DNA of 64,000 nt from Edaphobacter lichenicola (GTDB taxonomy: Bacteria; Acidobacteriota; Terriglobia; Terriglobales; Acidobacteriaceae): NCBI RefSeq assembly GCF_025264645.1, contig NZ_CP073696.1, positions 1,364,001-1,428,000 on the forward strand, read 5' to 3'. Both the position numbers and the translations under genes were made by a program. Shown piece after piece: positions 9,060 through 18,003 of this stretch (position 1 is the first letter of the stretch; each line of letters begins with the position of its first letter). The notes below the pieces were generated by a model. The model was not told where the DNA came from. It searched no databases and worked only from the letters and a program-made list of their open reading frames with translations.

Positions 9060-9827
9060 ATGAATGCAATGCAAGTAAAAATTCGCAAGACCATGGTTAT
9101 GGTCGCGACACTCGTAGCAATCGGTGCAGTAACGGGCTGCCACAAAAAAGCCAGTGGCATAGATCCAAATGCTCTCGGACCCGCTCCTGCGCCACCTGCG
9201 CCCGCGCCAACTGCCACAATCACCGCCGATCCGGGAGCTATTGACCTCGGTCAGACTGTTATTCTCAACTGGCGCACCCAGAACGCTACCGTCGTCACCA
9301 TCGACGGTATCGGCGAGGTGAACGCAAATGGCACCCAGACCGTGTCGCCCTCGAACTCGACCAACTTTCACCTCACCGCCAAGGGCGATGGTGGCACAAC
9401 GGAAGCGAACGTCCGTGTCACTGTCCGCGTTCCCGTAGCGCCAACGGCCCCGGCGCCCACTGACACCGACATGGGCAGCGAAGCGGCCTTCCACCAGAAC
9501 GTTGCGGACGTCTTCTTCGACTATGACAGCTTCGATCTACGTCCCGACGCCGCTGCAGCGACCGCCAAGGCAGCCTCGTATCTCACCGCGCATCCTGCTA
9601 TCAAGGTTGTCATCGGTGGATACTGCGACGATCGCGGCTCTGCTGAGTACAACCTGGCGCTTGGCGAAAATCGCGCCAACGCAGCCCGTACCGCATTGGT
9701 CTCAGCCGGTGTCTCCGCAAGCCGTCTTCGCGTCATCAGCTACGGCAAAGAGAAGCAGTTCTGCACCGAGCAGGATGAAAGCTGCTGGCAGCAGAATCGC
9801 AGGGCGCAGTTCTCCCTCGATCGCTAA
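9060..9827 (+). CDS. pal: Peptidoglycan-associated lipoprotein Pal with an extra Ig-like region
   Basis: Outer-membrane lipoprotein that anchors the envelope to peptidoglycan and partners TolB. Starting at the ATG after AGGAG gives 255 residues: signal peptide with lipobox VTGC (Cys27), a Pro/Ala linker, a beta-rich Ig-like stretch (about 45-120) and a C-terminal OmpA/Pal domain (about 145-250). The Pal domain shows VFFDYDSFDLRPDA, GGYCDDRGSAEYNLALGENRA and LRVISYGKE. The longer frame from 9021 adds 13 residues before a less suitable start. The Ig-like region is not in E. coli Pal (about 173 residues) and may lengthen the reach between outer membrane and wall. Confidence 0.94.
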   Translation: MNAMQVKIRKTMVMVATLVAIGAVTGCHKKASGIDPNALGPAPAPPAPAPTATITADPGAIDLGQTVILNWRTQNATVVTIDGIGEVNANGTQTVSPSNSTNFHLTAKGDGGTTEANVRVTVRVPVAPTAPAPTDTDMGSEAAFHQNVADVFFDYDSFDLRPDAAAATAKAASYLTAHPAIKVVIGGYCDDRGSAEYNLALGENRANAARTALVSAGVSASRLRVISYGKEKQFCTEQDESCWQQNRRAQFSLDR

Positions 9828-9883
9828 TCTGATCGTCAACGCAACCAGACTGCAACATGATCAGCACCTCGGACTTCAGGTGC

Positions 9884-9912
9884 CCCCTGTCTCTTCATTG
9901 GGACAGGGGTTT
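9884..9912 (+). terminator. Probable terminator or attenuator between pal and cpoB
   Basis: CCCCTGTC (9884-9891) pairs with GACAGGGG (9902-9909) around a 10-base loop, followed by TTT. The stem is strong but the T-run is short, so it may only lower transcription into cpoB. Confidence 0.5.
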
Positions 9913-10002
9913 CTGCTAATCTGACCGCGACTCCCGTTCGGCCCGGGCATTGTTCGCAAAGGGGCCGACTGGGAGACAGAAAGCCGAGCGCACTCTAAAA
10001 CC

Positions 10003-10992
10003 ATGATTCAACCCAAACAAACACTCCGCTGGAAATTCGCTCAAACGTCAATGCGCTTCACCGCCTCTGCGCTGTTAGCCGGTGCTCTCTTGTGCTCCTC
10101 TCCGGCATTTGCCGTCAGCAAGGATATGGTGCAGCTCCAAACCCAGATTCAGCAGCTACAGGATGCGGTCGCCCGCCTTCAGCAGTCCAACGACGAGCGC
10201 ATGGGTGTTATGAAAGATCTCATCCAGCAGAGCGCCGACTCCGTCAATAAAATGGCTATTAGCGTCGAGTCTCTGCAGAAGCAGATGCAAACTCAACATG
10301 AGGCGCAAAGCACAAAGAGCGATCAGGTCTCCGGTCAGATTCAGTCCTTGAACGACTCCATTGACGAGATCAAGGCACGCCTTGCAACGCTTCAGAAGCT
10401 CATGCAGGATGTCCAGGGGCAGCAACAATCCATGAGCGCCAACATGCAAAATGTACCCGCATCTGGTGGTTCGCCCTCACCAGCCTTTGCAACCCCTCCT
10501 GCAGACAGCCCCACAACTACACCGGCCCCCGTCGTACGAAAGGGTAAGCCCTCAGCAAACGTGCCGCTCGCAGCCGAACCAGCGAGCCCCGCCGTACCCC
10601 CTGCCGACGACCTTTACAAGACTGCTCTTGGCGACTACATGGCCGCAAAGTATGCTCTCGCGGCCTCCGAGTTCTCCGACGTCGTCAAGAATTACCCCGA
10701 CAATCCACTCTCAGGAAACTCCTTCTACTACCAGGCCGAGATCGACTATCGAGACGGTCGCTATCCGTCCGCCATCAAGTCTTACGACAGCGTTCTTCAG
10801 CAATACCCCGACAGCAACAAAGTTCCCGTCTCTCACCTTCACAAAGGCATGGCGTTAATAGCTCTCAAACAAACCGACGCCGGTGTAAAAGAGTTCCGCA
10901 CACTCATCCAACGCTTCCCCAACTCACCCGAGGCCATGCAGGCCCGCAGCAAGCTCAGCGGCATGAGCATCCCGGTCACTCCCAAGCATTAG
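10003..10992 (+). CDS. cpoB: Cell division coordinator CpoB/YbgF-like
   Basis: Periplasmic TPR protein that links the Tol machinery with cell-wall synthesis at division. 329 residues: a signal peptide ending near SSPAFA (about residue 37), a Gln-rich coiled coil (about 42-145), a Pro/Ala linker, then TPR/YbgF repeats (about 200-325) with LYKTALGDYMAAKYALAASE, YYQAEIDYRDGRYPSAIKSY and HKGMALIALKQTDAGVKEF. A second ATG 16 codons on (10051) would also give a good signal peptide. It is the last gene of the tol run, 175 bases after pal with a hairpin between them, so it may be expressed at a different level. It converges on the next gene. Confidence 0.92.
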   Translation: MIQPKQTLRWKFAQTSMRFTASALLAGALLCSSPAFAVSKDMVQLQTQIQQLQDAVARLQQSNDERMGVMKDLIQQSADSVNKMAISVESLQKQMQTQHEAQSTKSDQVSGQIQSLNDSIDEIKARLATLQKLMQDVQGQQQSMSANMQNVPASGGSPSPAFATPPADSPTTTPAPVVRKGKPSANVPLAAEPASPAVPPADDLYKTALGDYMAAKYALAASEFSDVVKNYPDNPLSGNSFYYQAEIDYRDGRYPSAIKSYDSVLQQYPDSNKVPVSHLHKGMALIALKQTDAGVKEFRTLIQRFPNSPEAMQARSKLSGMSIPVTPKH

Positions 10993-10998
10993 GCCTCT

Positions 10999-12057
10999 TC
11001 AGTGACGCATCCCCTGCATCAAACCCTCAATCTCAGCCCGTTCCGCCCCGGTCAACGGTAATAACGGAAGACGCGGCCATCCCCCAAAATAGCCGTTCAG
11101 GTCGCATCCAACCTTGATGCCTGCCACACCCATCTCTCCTTCCACTCTTTTCGCGACATCCGCCAAACGTTCTTGCTTCTCCCGCGCTAATCCCTCATCG
11201 CCGTCTTTCCACGCAGCCAGAACCTCATAGCATGCCTGTGGTGCGGCTGCCGCAAAGCCCGGCATGGCCCCGGCCGCGCCTCCTTTCAATGCCTCCAGCA
11301 TCCCGTCCGCACGTCCCGCCAATATCTGAAAGCCAACCACCTTCGTGCGTGTCTTCGCCACGACCTTCGTCGGTGTCACCGCCAGCGCCGCACCACCATC
11401 CGTCAAGGTAGACGCCGAAATCAGCTCGCCTGCCCCCCGTTGAGTCTGCATTCTTCGGGTTACAGCAGCAAATACACTCGTAACCGTCACATCATGCTTC
11501 ACTCCTGCCGTCCCAACCTTTAGCCTCTCCTGCCGCGCGAAATCGCCCGATCCATCCACAAGCCCAAGTATCATCGGATGCCCTGAGAGTTCCAGTATCG
11601 TCTCAACCGGCAGTAGTGCCCCATCCTCAGCCGCACCACTCCAAAGAATCACCGGCAACGGGGATCGATCGGCAACAGTCTGGAAGTAAGTCAGCATCTC
11701 CTTCGCAGATCCGCCGCGAGCGCTCGCCCGAAAGATCGAAGGCCGTCTCACCAGCACAGCATCATAGCCAAACTCGGCCGCCCACCCCGCAAGATCAAGC
11801 GTCCCCACCACGCTATCGCGCGACACGCCAGCGATCAAAACTTTTTCGTCCACAGCCGCTCCAACCACACCTCGAAGTACCCGCCGGGTCTCCTCCTCCG
11901 ACAACAGCGTCGACTCGGCGCTATCGCCCAACGCAACAAGTCCAGCGGCTGGAGTCTTTGAATAACGCGCTACGTTGTGTTCGAGCTTGGGTACGTTGAG
12001 GCGTCCGTCCGAATAAAACGGCGTAGTCAGTGGCAGATGAAGACCATCAAGCAGCAT
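10999..12057 (-). CDS. DapA-fold (dihydrodipicolinate synthase family) protein lacking the Schiff-base lysine
   Basis: 352 residues, longer than typical DapA (about 290-300), with an overall NAL/DapA-like (beta/alpha)8 pattern. The N-terminus reads LHLPLTTPFYSDGRLN, like family members. The catalytic positions are changed. The segment that should read G-[IV]-K-[DE]-x-[ST]-G-D is GLVDGSGD at 165-172, with valine (V167) for the lysine that forms the Schiff base. The LYNxP tyrosine position is tryptophan (W139, ILWSGA). The GTTGES loop is GDSAES (44-49). It is therefore unlikely to be an aldolase or lyase. It stands alone, convergent with cpoB and divergent from the next gene. Its role is unknown; a binding or pseudo-enzyme function is inference. 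Confidence 0.75.
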   Translation of the reverse strand: MLLDGLHLPLTTPFYSDGRLNVPKLEHNVARYSKTPAAGLVALGDSAESTLLSEEETRRVLRGVVGAAVDEKVLIAGVSRDSVVGTLDLAGWAAEFGYDAVLVRRPSIFRASARGGSAKEMLTYFQTVADRSPLPVILWSGAAEDGALLPVETILELSGHPMILGLVDGSGDFARQERLKVGTAGVKHDVTVTSVFAAVTRRMQTQRGAGELISASTLTDGGAALAVTPTKVVAKTRTKVVGFQILAGRADGMLEALKGGAAGAMPGFAAAAPQACYEVLAAWKDGDEGLAREKQERLADVAKRVEGEMGVAGIKVGCDLNGYFGGWPRLPLLPLTGAERAEIEGLMQGMRH

Positions 12058-12178
12058 CTTTCTATTCTAAAAGCGATTGCCCGACCAGACGAACCGCGAG
12101 TATCAATACGGTTCAACATGCCACGAAAGATGTAACTGAAAGCCGTTTCTGGTCTCCACAGTTCAAGTAATCTCAACT

Positions 12179-12670
12179 TTGATACTTATGGTCAACGGAC
12201 GCGACATCTCGCAGGATAAATCTCTTGGCGACCTTGGTCGTGAGGCCATCTCGTTTCTCACGCACACGTTCATCGCCTTCACCCTGCTGGCGGTTGTCAT
12301 AGGCGTCATGTCACTCAATCACCCAGACCCAGACTCGCCAGCCCCGAAACTGCTAGCGACCTTCTTCGCAGGCCTCGTTCCGATGTTTGGAGGTTTTATC
12401 CTCGCGCGCGTGCAGCACAATGACATCGCGCGCTACACCTGGATATCCGGCCTGGTTATCTTCTCGATCGTCTGCGTCTGGGTGCTTGACCTTCCCACTG
12501 GCAACGGCCTCTGCGAGACCTGCGGCGCTGTCGAAAAGCTCTGGCGCACCTTCTTCAGCTTCGACCACGGCAGCGGCCTCATGGGAGGAGACGGCATCCT
12601 CGTCGGTGCCTGGATTCCGCTCTCGATGATCGCATATGCGGTCGGCGCAAAGTTAGCGCTCGAACCCTGA
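12179..12670 (+). CDS. Unknown four-helix membrane protein
   Basis: 163 residues with about four hydrophobic helices (26-45, 57-76, 88-105, 139-157) and a short loop holding two cysteines (LCETCG). I do not recognise the family. A second ATG three codons in (12188) is equally possible; no strong ribosome binding site precedes either. Codon use matches the neighbours. It ends 13 bases before the convergent carB stop. The regular hydrophobic segments and lack of a better frame support it as real. Confidence 0.7.
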   Translation: MILMVNGRDISQDKSLGDLGREAISFLTHTFIAFTLLAVVIGVMSLNHPDPDSPAPKLLATFFAGLVPMFGGFILARVQHNDIARYTWISGLVIFSIVCVWVLDLPTGNGLCETCGAVEKLWRTFFSFDHGSGLMGGDGILVGAWIPLSMIAYAVGAKLALEP

Positions 12671-12683
12671 CTGTTTCCGCACA

Positions 12684-15600
12684 TTATTTAACGCTATTGA
12701 CAGCTTCGTTCTCAGCAATCCGTTCCGCGTGCAGTGTCTGCAAGGCAACTACGCTCAAGGTACCTTCCTGAAGCGCAGAGATCCCCTCCGCAGCCGCCCG
12801 TGCCGCAGCCAGCGTCGTAATCGTAGGAATACGCGCCATCACAGCAGCGCGTCGAATGGCCTTCTCGTCGAAAAATGTATCTTGTCCCCGCGGAGTATTA
12901 ACGATCAGCTGAATTCGATCTCCCTTGATCAGATCGACGACGTTCGGTCGCCCTTCCTTCACCTTGTAGACGCGCTCCGGCTGCAGTCCAGCCTGTTCCA
13001 GCACGATCGCAGTGCCATGCGTCGCCACCAGATGGAATCCCATCTCCACAAACTGGCGCGCTAGCGAAACCGCACCCTCCTTGTCATGGTCGTTGACGCT
13101 CAGAAATACCGTCCCTTGCAGCGGAAGCACCTGCCCAGCCGCAATCTGCGCCTTGGCGAACGCCTCACCGAAGTTATCCGCAACCCCCATCACCTCTCCA
13201 GTGGACTTCATCTCCGGTCCAAGCACAGTATCGACTCCCGGAAACTTACCCCACGGAAATACCGGTGATTTCACAAAGTAGTGCGAACCAGTATCCAGGT
13301 CCTTACCGCTCTCCACCTGCTCTGGCAGCAACTCCTTCAACTTCCGTCCCACCATTATCCGCGAAGCGATCTTCGCCAGCGGAATCCCCGTCGCCTTCGA
13401 AACATAAGGCACAGTACGCGATGCTCGAGGGTTCACCTCGATCACATACACTGTCCCACGTTGAATAGCGAATTGAATGTTCACCAGTCCACGCACACTC
13501 AACGCCAGTGCCAGCTTACGCGTGTACTCGCGAATCGTACGCAGTACATCGTCACTGAGATCGACCACCGGCAACACGCAAGAAGAGTCGCCAGAGTGAA
13601 TACCTGCCTCTTCGATATGCTGCATGATCCCTGCGATCAGTACGTCATCGCCGTCGCACAGCGCATCCACATCGCACTCAACGGCATCTTCCAGAAAATG
13701 GTCGATCAACACCGGCCGCTCCTGCGAGTATTCAATCGCGGTCGACATATACTGCACGATCGACTCATCGTCATAGGCGATCACCATCGCACGTCCTCCC
13801 AGCACATACGACGGCCTCACCAGCACCGGGTATCCCACGCGATTCGCCCCGGCAACCGCCTCTTCCACGCTGGTCGCCATCGCACCTTCAGGCTGCGGAA
13901 TCTGCAGTTCTTCAATCAGCTTCCCGAATCGTTTGCGATCCTCCGCAAGATCGATCGACTCCGGCGAGGTTCCAATAATCGGCACACCAGCCTTCTTCAG
14001 TGGCAATGACAGATTCAGTGGAGTCTGTCCGCCAAACTGCACAATCATTCCGATCTCTGCGCCCGACGAGGCCTCGTGCTCATACACTCCAAGCACATCC
14101 TCCAGTGTCAGTGGTTCAAAGTACAACCGGTCGCTCGTGTCATAGTCGGTCGACACTGTCTCCGGATTGCAATTGACCATGATGGTCTCGTACCCATCCT
14201 CACGCAACGCAAAGGCCGCATGACAGCAGCAATAATCGAACTCAATTCCCTGCCCAATCCGGTTCGGCCCGCTCCCCAGGATCAGAATCTTCTTCTTGGT
14301 CGTCGGCGCCGCTTCATCTTCTTCGTCATAGCAGCTGTAAAGATAAGGCGTGTAGCTCTCAAACTCACCCGCGCATGTATCCACCATCTTGTACACCGGC
14401 ATCACGTTCAGCTTCTTACGCAGAGCCCGCACTGCCGCAGTACCTTCAGCGCCCTTCAAGCCCCAACTGGCGGCCAATCGCTCATCCGAGATCCCCATCC
14501 GTTTCGCAGCTCGCAACTGCTCTGCGGTCACCTCAGCCATGGCCACTCCGCCCACAGCTTTGATCTCATCCGTGATCTGCTTCACCTGGTACAGAAACCA
14601 GGGGTCCATCGACGTCATCCGCGCAACCTCGCGCACCGTCATCCCTCGCTCAAACGCGTACCGCACATAGTTCAACCGCTCCGGATGCGGAGTCACCAGA
14701 CGCTGCGTCAACCGTCGAGGCTCAATGTCATCCGCAGTAGCCTTTTTGCCCGTCTCGAGCGATCGTACCGCCTTCATCATCGCTTCCTTGAAGGTCCTTC
14801 CAATCGCCATCACCTCGCCAACCGACTTCATCTGCGGTCCGAGACTCTCATCCGCACCAGGAAACTTCTCGAACTGCCACTTCGGAATCTTTACGACGAC
14901 ATAATCAATCGTTGGCTCAAAGCAAGCCGGTGTAGCCTTCGTAATGTCGTTCTGAATCTCATCCAGCGTGTAACCCACCGCTAGCCGCGCAGCAATCTTC
15001 GCGATCGGAAATCCCGTTGCCTTCGAAGCAAGCGCAGACGACCGCGACACCCGCGGGTTCATCTCGATCACCGTCATCCGCCCATTCACCGGATTCACCG
15101 CGAACTGCACATTGCTACCACCGGTCTCCACACCAATCTCGCGAATCACCCGAATCGCCGCATCCCGCATCGCCTGGTACTCGCGATCCGTCAGCGTTTG
15201 AGCGGGAGCTACCGTAATCGAATCACCTGTATGCACGCCCATCGGGTCAAAGTTTTCAATCGAGCAGACGATGATGACGTTGTCGTTCAAGTCACGCACC
15301 ACCTCCAACTCGTACTCCTTCCAACCCAGAACACTCTCTTCCAGCAAGCACTCATGCACCGGCGAAAGATCGAGCCCACGCGACAGGATCTCCATCAACT
15401 CTTCACGGTTGTATGCAATTCCCCCACCCGAGCCACCCAGCGTGAACGAAGGCCGAATCACCACCGGGAAACCAATCTTCGCCGCAAACTCCAGCCCATC
15501 GCGGATGTTATTGATAAGCGCAGAACGCGGCATATCGAGCCCGATCTTCGTCATCGCATCCTTGAACAGCAACCGGTCTTCCGCTTTTTTAATAGCCTCA

Positions 15601-15995
15601 AGCTTCGCGCCAATCAACTCGATGCCCAGCTTATCCAGCACACCCGAGTCCGCAAGATCCACCGCCAGATTCAGCGCCGTCTGTCCACCTACAGTAGGCA
15701 GCACGGCAAACTTACCCTTGCCGCCCAGACCGTCCGGGTCGAGCATCTCCTTTTCGACCCGCAGAATCTCTTCGAGATAAGCAGCAGTCAACGGCTCGAT
15801 ATAGGTCCTGTCAGCAACCTCTGGATCGGTCATGATCGATGCCGGGTTCGAATTCACCAGCACCACCTCATATCCCTCGGCCTTCAGCGCTTTACAAGCC
15901 TGCGTCCCGGAGTAATCAAACTCCGCCGACTGCCCAATCACAATCGGCCCCGAGCCGATCACCAGAATCTTCGCAATGTCATTCCTACGCGGCAT
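12684..15995 (-). CDS. carB: Carbamoyl-phosphate synthase large subunit
   Basis: Makes carbamoyl phosphate from ammonia (passed by CarA), bicarbonate and two ATP, for pyrimidine and arginine synthesis. From the ATG at 15995 it has 1103 residues, near the usual 1070-1100. Two homologous ATP-grasp halves are visible: [20 protein letters not shown] near the N-terminus and [20 protein letters not shown] in the middle, each followed by [19 protein letters not shown] or [19 protein letters not shown]. The C-terminal about 150 residues form the MGS-like allosteric domain. The frame extends 17 codons upstream, but [14 protein letters not shown] is the usual start and GGAAGACGAG lies before it. It follows carA by 68 bases. 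Confidence 0.97.
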   Translation of the reverse strand: MPRRNDIAKILVIGSGPIVIGQSAEFDYSGTQACKALKAEGYEVVLVNSNPASIMTDPEVADRTYIEPLTAAYLEEILRVEKEMLDPDGLGGKGKFAVLPTVGGQTALNLAVDLADSGVLDKLGIELIGAKLEAIKKAEDRLLFKDAMTKIGLDMPRSALINNIRDGLEFAAKIGFPVVIRPSFTLGGSGGGIAYNREELMEILSRGLDLSPVHECLLEESVLGWKEYELEVVRDLNDNVIIVCSIENFDPMGVHTGDSITVAPAQTLTDREYQAMRDAAIRVIREIGVETGGSNVQFAVNPVNGRMTVIEMNPRVSRSSALASKATGFPIAKIAARLAVGYTLDEIQNDITKATPACFEPTIDYVVVKIPKWQFEKFPGADESLGPQMKSVGEVMAIGRTFKEAMMKAVRSLETGKKATADDIEPRRLTQRLVTPHPERLNYVRYAFERGMTVREVARMTSMDPWFLYQVKQITDEIKAVGGVAMAEVTAEQLRAAKRMGISDERLAASWGLKGAEGTAAVRALRKKLNVMPVYKMVDTCAGEFESYTPYLYSCYDEEDEAAPTTKKKILILGSGPNRIGQGIEFDYCCCHAAFALREDGYETIMVNCNPETVSTDYDTSDRLYFEPLTLEDVLGVYEHEASSGAEIGMIVQFGGQTPLNLSLPLKKAGVPIIGTSPESIDLAEDRKRFGKLIEELQIPQPEGAMATSVEEAVAGANRVGYPVLVRPSYVLGGRAMVIAYDDESIVQYMSTAIEYSQERPVLIDHFLEDAVECDVDALCDGDDVLIAGIMQHIEEAGIHSGDSSCVLPVVDLSDDVLRTIREYTRKLALALSVRGLVNIQFAIQRGTVYVIEVNPRASRTVPYVSKATGIPLAKIASRIMVGRKLKELLPEQVESGKDLDTGSHYFVKSPVFPWGKFPGVDTVLGPEMKSTGEVMGVADNFGEAFAKAQIAAGQVLPLQGTVFLSVNDHDKEGAVSLARQFVEMGFHLVATHGTAIVLEQAGLQPERVYKVKEGRPNVVDLIKGDRIQLIVNTPRGQDTFFDEKAIRRAAVMARIPTITTLAAARAAAEGISALQEGTLSVVALQTLHAERIAENEAVNSVK

Positions 15996-16063
15996 ATCTC
16001 GTCTTCCTTGCTCAATCTCATTTGCGCCGAAAAAATGCGCGACCAAAGCCGCGCTTTTTAGCT

Positions 16064-17206
16064 TTATTTTTTGAACTCTTCCATCATCTTCCGAAAGTCC
16101 TTGAAGAGATAATGCGAGTCATGTGGCCCCGGACTAGCCTCCGGATGGTATTGCACACTGAACATCGGGTCCGTCTTATGCTTCAACCCCGCCAGCGTCT
16201 GGTCGTTCAAATTCGTATGCGTCTTCTCCACCGTCTTTTCATCCAGCGACTCCGGATCGACGGCGAAGTTATGATTCTGCGCGGTAATCTCAACCTTCCC
16301 CGTCTGATGGTTCATGATCGGGTGATTGCCGCCGTGGTGCCCAAACTTCAACTTGTAAGTCTTGCCGCCCAATGCGAGCCCAAAGATTTGGTGGCCCAGA
16401 CATATGCCGAAGATCGGAGCCTTCCCTTGCAACTGCTTCACATTCTCGACTGCATACTCCAGCGGCTCCGGATCTCCCGGCCCATTCGAGAAGAACACCC
16501 CATCCGGCTCCATCGCCAGCACGTCTTTAGCAGAGGTCTTCGCTGGCACCACAGTCACGCGGCAGTTCTCGCGCGTCAGCATCCGCAGAATATTTTCTTT
16601 AATCCCGAAGTCATACGCGACAACATGCATCTGCTTCGCATCATCCTCAAGCGCAGGCGTCAGCAGCGAATCGCCGGTCTGATTCTTCGGCTCATTCGCA
16701 TCCCACTCATAAGCGACCTTTGTGCTCACGATGCTGGCAAGATCGGTGCCTTCCATCTTCTTGATCGCCCGCGCCTTCGCCACCAGCGCATCCACGTCGA
16801 GATTCTCACCCGAAGCGATCACCCCGCGCATCACACCATTGGTCCTCAGGTGCCGCACCACGGCACGTGTATCGATCTCCGCGATCACCGGCACGCCATA
16901 GCGCTCCAGATACTCATCCGCCACCTGGGTCGAACGCCAGTTCGAACTCATCGGCGAAAATTCGCGCGTTACCAGACCCTCGATATAAGGCCGCGTGGCC
17001 TCAGCATCGCTTGGCGTCGTTCCATAGTTCCCAATATGTGGATTTGTAAGAACCACGATCTGACCCGCGTAAGAAGGATCGGTAAAGATCTCCTGATAGC
17101 CGGTCAGTGATGTATTGAAGACCACCTCGCCCGAGCATTCCGCCCGCGCGCCAAAACTCTTACCGCGAAAAGTGCGCCCGTCTTCTAGCGCCAGTATTGC
17201 TTGCAT
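16064..17206 (-). CDS. carA: Carbamoyl-phosphate synthase small subunit
   Basis: Glutamine amidotransferase subunit that feeds ammonia to CarB. 380 residues, the usual size. The N-terminal CPSase domain begins [18 protein letters not shown] with the conserved [15 protein letters not shown]. The C-terminal class I glutaminase domain carries the nucleophile Cys in [16 protein letters not shown] and the His-Glu pair in [14 protein letters not shown]. It is the first gene of carA-carB. No PyrR-type leader or arginine operator was recognised in the roughly 90 bases upstream. Confidence 0.97.
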   Translation of the reverse strand: MQAILALEDGRTFRGKSFGARAECSGEVVFNTSLTGYQEIFTDPSYAGQIVVLTNPHIGNYGTTPSDAEATRPYIEGLVTREFSPMSSNWRSTQVADEYLERYGVPVIAEIDTRAVVRHLRTNGVMRGVIASGENLDVDALVAKARAIKKMEGTDLASIVSTKVAYEWDANEPKNQTGDSLLTPALEDDAKQMHVVAYDFGIKENILRMLTRENCRVTVVPAKTSAKDVLAMEPDGVFFSNGPGDPEPLEYAVENVKQLQGKAPIFGICLGHQIFGLALGGKTYKLKFGHHGGNHPIMNHQTGKVEITAQNHNFAVDPESLDEKTVEKTHTNLNDQTLAGLKHKTDPMFSVQYHPEASPGPHDSHYLFKDFRKMMEEFKK

Positions 17207-17292
17207 TGCCTCTCCTGCCTGGAGTGGATTTAATAGATTCTATCAGCATTAGCGCTTGAAAACCCCACCGAAAGGCAAATCCCTTCGCGCAC

Positions 17293-17321
17293 AAAAAAAA
17301 GACTCGGCACATGGCCGAGCC
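17293..17321 (-). terminator. Rho-independent terminator of the His-rich peptide gene
   Basis: On the minus strand GGCTCGGC and GCCGAGTC flank a 5-base loop (6-bp core CTCGGC/GCCGAG at 17303-17308 and 17314-17319), followed by eight T. It ends the small upstream message before carA begins. Confidence 0.85.
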
Positions 17322-17343
17322 TTCTCTGAAAATCGCCTCAAAT

Positions 17344-17463
17344 CTAGCGATGACTGTGGTGATGATGATGGTGATGGTGGCGAGAACGAGCGCCTGCTGG
17401 AATAACCGCACCGGCAAGAACGACGAACGCAACGGCAGCAAGGAACAAGGTGCGCAGCTTCAT
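17344..17463 (-). CDS. Tiny secreted or membrane peptide with eight consecutive histidines (39 aa)
   Basis: Too short for most gene callers. From the ATG at 17463 it reads 39 residues: MKLR, a hydrophobic stretch (TLFLAAVAFVVLAGAVIPAGA, residues 5-25) that fits a signal peptide or single helix, then RSRHHHHHHHHSHR to the stop. The coding case rests on GAGGGAG placed 7 bases before the ATG, a strong terminator 23 bases after the stop, and a signal-like N-terminus. The histidines use mixed CAC and CAT codons, so it is not a simple triplet repeat. The His tail would bind Ni, Zn, Cu or Co in the periplasm. I know no family name for it; metal binding is inference. Confidence 0.65.
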   Translation of the reverse strand: MKLRTLFLAAVAFVVLAGAVIPAGARSRHHHHHHHHSHR

Positions 17464-17486
17464 GGTAAAACTCCCTCTTAAATGAG

Positions 17487-17502
17487 CCGCTCTTTCGAGC
17501 GG
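17487..17502 (-). promoter_or_regulatory. GAAA-loop hairpin in the leader of the His-rich peptide gene
   Basis: On the minus strand CCGCTC-GAAA-GAGCGG forms a 6-bp stem with a stable tetraloop, just before the GAGGGAG ribosome binding site of the small peptide gene and about 100 bases after the Rieske gene. It could be a weak terminator of the Rieske gene or a leader structure. No T-run follows. Confidence 0.35.
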
Positions 17503-17602
17503 TCTGGCATTACAAGCAGCCTATCGGCTCATCGCCCTTCATCATCACTTATTTCGCCTGAATTATCGACAGGTTCCGACGTTGATTCCCCACCTCGGCA
17601 AG

Positions 17603-17914
17603 TCATTCAATATCAACCAGGACATCTTGCCCTTCAACACGCAACGGAAAAACATCCACACGCTCATGCGCCGGATACTCCGCCAGACCTGTCTTCACAT
17701 TAAATGCCCACGAGTGCCACGGACAGACCACCGCCTCCCCCTCCACCCAGCCCTGACCCAACGGGCCCTGTCGATGCGGGCAAATATTATCCAACGCCGA
17801 TAACACCCCATTCACATTTGCCAAGCACACCTGTACTCCATCGACTTCGGCCTCCATCACCCTTCCCATCGGCGGAGCCTCCGCCAATCCACACAACCTG
17901 ACCCACTGCGCCAC
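17603..17914 (-). CDS. Rieske 2Fe-2S ferredoxin-like protein
   Basis: 103 residues forming one complete Rieske domain. The two cluster-binding boxes are CPHRQG (C45, H47) and CPWHSW (C64, H67), the C-x-H and C-x-x-H pattern that holds a 2Fe-2S centre. It resembles stand-alone Rieske ferredoxins and NirD-like proteins that pass electrons to oxygenases or reductases. The start is a GTG at 17914, backed by GGGAGG 7 bases upstream. No oxygenase or nitrite reductase gene is adjacent, so the electron partner is unknown. Confidence 0.9.
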   Translation of the reverse strand: MAQWVRLCGLAEAPPMGRVMEAEVDGVQVCLANVNGVLSALDNICPHRQGPLGQGWVEGEAVVCPWHSWAFNVKTGLAEYPAHERVDVFPLRVEGQDVLVDIE

Positions 17915-18003
17915 TCAGAATCCTCCCTTATGCCTATCTTAGAGCGTAGCAAACCGCTCGTTGACGCCCCACCAAATGCTACAGTCGATACAGAAGCTGA
18001 CTC

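Noticed and set aside
15839..17110. 423-residue plus-strand frame opposite carA and carB
   Set aside because: Arg/His/Leu-rich antisense shadow; both real genes have full conserved motifs.
17344..17380. CAC/CAT run considered as a microsatellite or CRISPR-like repeat
   Set aside because: The run codes for histidines in a short gene with good signals and is not a spaced repeat array. No CRISPR array is seen anywhere in the window.
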